Assembly: GCA_963855995.1 (NCBI GenBank)
Contig: OY979725.1
Span: forward strand, 8,380,118-8,444,117
DNA length: 64,000 nucleotides
From: Muricea muricata
Taxonomy: Eukaryota > Cnidaria > Anthozoa > Malacalcyonacea > Plexauridae
Reading direction: 5' to 3'
The stretch's first letter is position 1; each line of letters begins with the position of its first letter. Position numbers and translations under genes: made by a program. The notes beneath the pieces were generated by a model. That model was given only the letters and a program-made list of their open reading frames with translations, had not been told where the DNA came from and made no database searches. Positions 62,716-64,000 of the stretch are shown in pieces.

Positions 62716-64000
62716 GCGCTCAAATCGCTTCCAGGACCCTTAAAACGCGATTTTGATGATTCTGAGATCATTTTTTTTCACTTGTAAAGAAAGTTTTAGG
62801 TTTTTCATTCCAGCATGTTGTTTCGCTCATTTCGATAGTTAGGGCACCGCAAACATGATTCTCGACTTGGTAAGATCAAAAATTTCGATTTAGAAGGTGT
62901 CTTTTAGTCTTGAGTTTACCCATCAAAACATCATTTTAAGCTCTAAAACGATGCCGTTATTGATTTAGACAGCTTTTTTGCTATCAAATTGCTTCCAGAA
63001 CGCTTAAAACGCGATTTTGATGATTCTGAGATAACTTTTTTTACTTGCAAAGAAAGTTTTAGGTTTTTCATTCCAGCATGTTGTTTCGCTCATTTCGATA
63101 GTTAGGGCACCGCAAACATGATTCCCGACTTGGTAAGATCAAAAATTCCGATTTAGAAGGTGTCTTTTAGTCTTGAGTTTAGCTCTAAAAACATCATTTT
63201 AAGCTCTAAAACGTTCCCGTTATTGATTTAGACAGCTTTTTTCCTATCAAATTGCTTCCAGAACGCTTAAAACGCGATTTTGATCATTCTGAGATAACTT
63301 TTTTTATTTGCAAAGAAAGTTTTAGGTTTTTCATTCCAGCATGTTTTTTTCGCTCATTTCGATAGTTAGAGGACCGCAAACATGATTTCCGACTTGTTAA
63401 GATCAGAAATTTTTATTTAGAAGGTGTCTTTTAGTCTTGAGTTTAGCCCTTAAAACATCATTTTAAGCTCTAAAACGTTGCCGTTATTTATTTAGACAAA
63501 TTTTAAGCGTTCAAATCGCTTCCAGAACGCTTAAAAAGCGATTTTGATGATTCTGACATCACTTTTTTTCACTTGCAAAGAATGTTTTAGCTTTTTCATT
63601 CAACATTTTATTTCGCTCATTTCGACAGTTAGAGCACCGCAAACATGATTTTCGTCTTGGTAAGATAAGAAATTCGATTTAGAAGGTGCTTTTAGTCTTG
63701 AGTTTAGCCCTCAAAAAACATCATTTTAAGCTCTAAAACGATGCTGTTATTGATTTAAACAGTTTTTTGCGCTCAAATCGCTTCAAGAACGCTTAAAACG
63801 CGATTTTGATGATTCTGAGATCATTTTTTTTCACTTGCAAAGAAAGTTTTAGGTTTTTTATTCCAGCATGTTGTTTCGCTCATTTCGATAGTTAGGGCAC
63901 CGCAAAAATGATTCCCGACTTGGTAAGATCAAAAATTTCGATTTAGAAGGTGTCTTTTAGTCTTGAGTTTACCCTCAAAACATCAATTTAAGCTCTAAAA
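62716..64000. repeat. L/E1 F G D E2 block, truncated by window end
   Basis: Starts 62716 L/E1, 62980 F, 63243 G, 63507 D, 63769 E2 (232 bp present). L/E1 is the same chimera as at 43220. F to E2 follow 15295-16346 and 31900-32951, including tttagctctaaaaac in F and catcaattta in E2. The array clearly continues past base 64000. Confidence 0.9.

Larger units (their letters stand above)
1..64000. repeat. Satellite DNA array, ~263-bp monomer, higher-order organised
   Basis: About 243 tandem copies, all in the same orientation, fill the window with no unrelated sequence between them. I located monomer starts by the recurring head (gcgctc, gctatc, cctatc, gcgttc or cgctc followed by aaat). The starts run from 5 to 63769, a mean spacing of 263.5 bp. 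Bases 1-4 end a previous monomer and 63769-64000 is a truncated one. At least 20 monomer types recur in fixed orders, forming higher-order repeats (HORs) of 6, 8, 10, 11, 12, 13 and 14 monomers. Equivalent monomers in different HOR copies are nearly identical, while neighbouring types differ clearly, which is the mark of true HOR structure. Such arrays are typical of centromeric or heterochromatic satellites. The family and species are not recognised, so the centromeric role is inference. Confidence 0.98.

Noticed and set aside
1..64000. CRISPR array
   Set aside because: The repeat unit is about 263 bp with no alternation of short identical repeats and unique spacers, and no cas genes are present.
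1..64000. Tandem array of protein repeats or an rDNA/5S-type gene cluster
   Set aside because: Stops occur in every frame within one to two monomers, and no rRNA, 5S or tRNA sequence can be recognised in the monomer.

Overview
The whole window is one uninterrupted, AT-rich satellite DNA array. I find no genes, RNA genes, transposons, CRISPR arrays or unique sequence. About 243 head-to-tail copies of a roughly 263-bp monomer (mean spacing of monomer starts 263.5 bp, usual range 259-270) run in the same orientation from base 1 to base 64000. Both edges cut through the array. A hand count of one monomer (5-266) gives 37% GC. Array length, uniform orientation and higher-order structure point to a eukaryotic nuclear centromeric, pericentromeric or other heterochromatic satellite. 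CpG is not depleted (14 seen, about 9 expected in that monomer), which fits an animal with little DNA methylation, such as an insect or other invertebrate, better than a vertebrate or plant. I do not recognise the family and cannot name the species.

Monomer letters used below (my own, each set by short diagnostic strings; monomers start at gcgctc/gctatc/cctatc/gcgttc/cgctc): A ttgcagcacg plus cgacagttag, end gaccgc. B catcattattttt-like T tract, catgctg, 4-bp deletion giving atagtgcacc, tgtcctttagccttcag. C acgcaatttt, ccaccatg, end ttatttatttagacaaa; C' has gatgatgctgag and an R-like body. D gcgttcaaatc, aaaaagcgatt, gacatcac, caacatttta, ggtgctttt. E cttcaagaac; E1 has attctcgac and tacccatc, E2 has caaaaatgattccc and taccctc. 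F gctatcaaattg, attccgattt, cgttcccg; F' adds gacataac and acttccaaag. G cctatcaaattg, gatcattctgag, cttgttaag; G2 is a G head on an E1 body. H cttccaaaacgc, gatcattcttag, ggacagc; H2 ggaccgc and caaattatc. I tttattattctg, ttcactc; I2 tttatgattctg, agtttttag, gaattaaac. J agaacccctaaaacg, cccgcaaaac; J2 taaaacacgatt. K ttccgatccagc, ggacggc, ggcaagatc. L ccaggac, agagcaacgc. N cacttgaaaag. O gtctaggtaag. P end ttaggcagc. Q ttcgatcatttcg. R ggttcttcactcc, tcgttttgagc. S cactgttaaag. T gtctttctaggatc. U gcattcaaattg, tatatcagc. V tttttggcgctc, tcgaaagttag. W gagttaacccatc. B/E1 is a fixed chimera with a B head and an E1 body.

Layout: 1-3158 12-mer (A B C D E1 F G D E2 H I J); 3159-4473 partial copy; 4474-7384 11-mer with K-L pairs; 7385-13979 K-L containing units with a 3163-bp period; 13980-18447 second copy of the opening 12-mer region; 18448-25575 tandem 13- and 14-mer; 25576-28998 P Q R then the 6-mer S T U V B C'; 28999-31373 W K L block; 31374-34528 permuted 12-mer; 34529-38210 8-mer; 38211-42685 6-mer of exact 1579-bp period; 42686-46111 mixed and 12-mer part; 46112-51393 two 10-mers of exact 2641-bp period; 51394-56656 long duplicate of the 23-28 kb region; 56657-60871 8-mers of 2107/2108 bp; 60872-64000 mixed end.

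The layout can be read as a history. The 8-mer follows from the 12-mer by in-register fusion of J with A and of B with E1. The 10-mer is that 8-mer plus a K-L pair. Two 8-mers near 58-60 kb carry chimeric monomers that record later loss of K-L. Every monomer also carries three short inverted repeats; one keeps its pairing through a paired change in C monomers. That is the only hint of function beyond repeat turnover.
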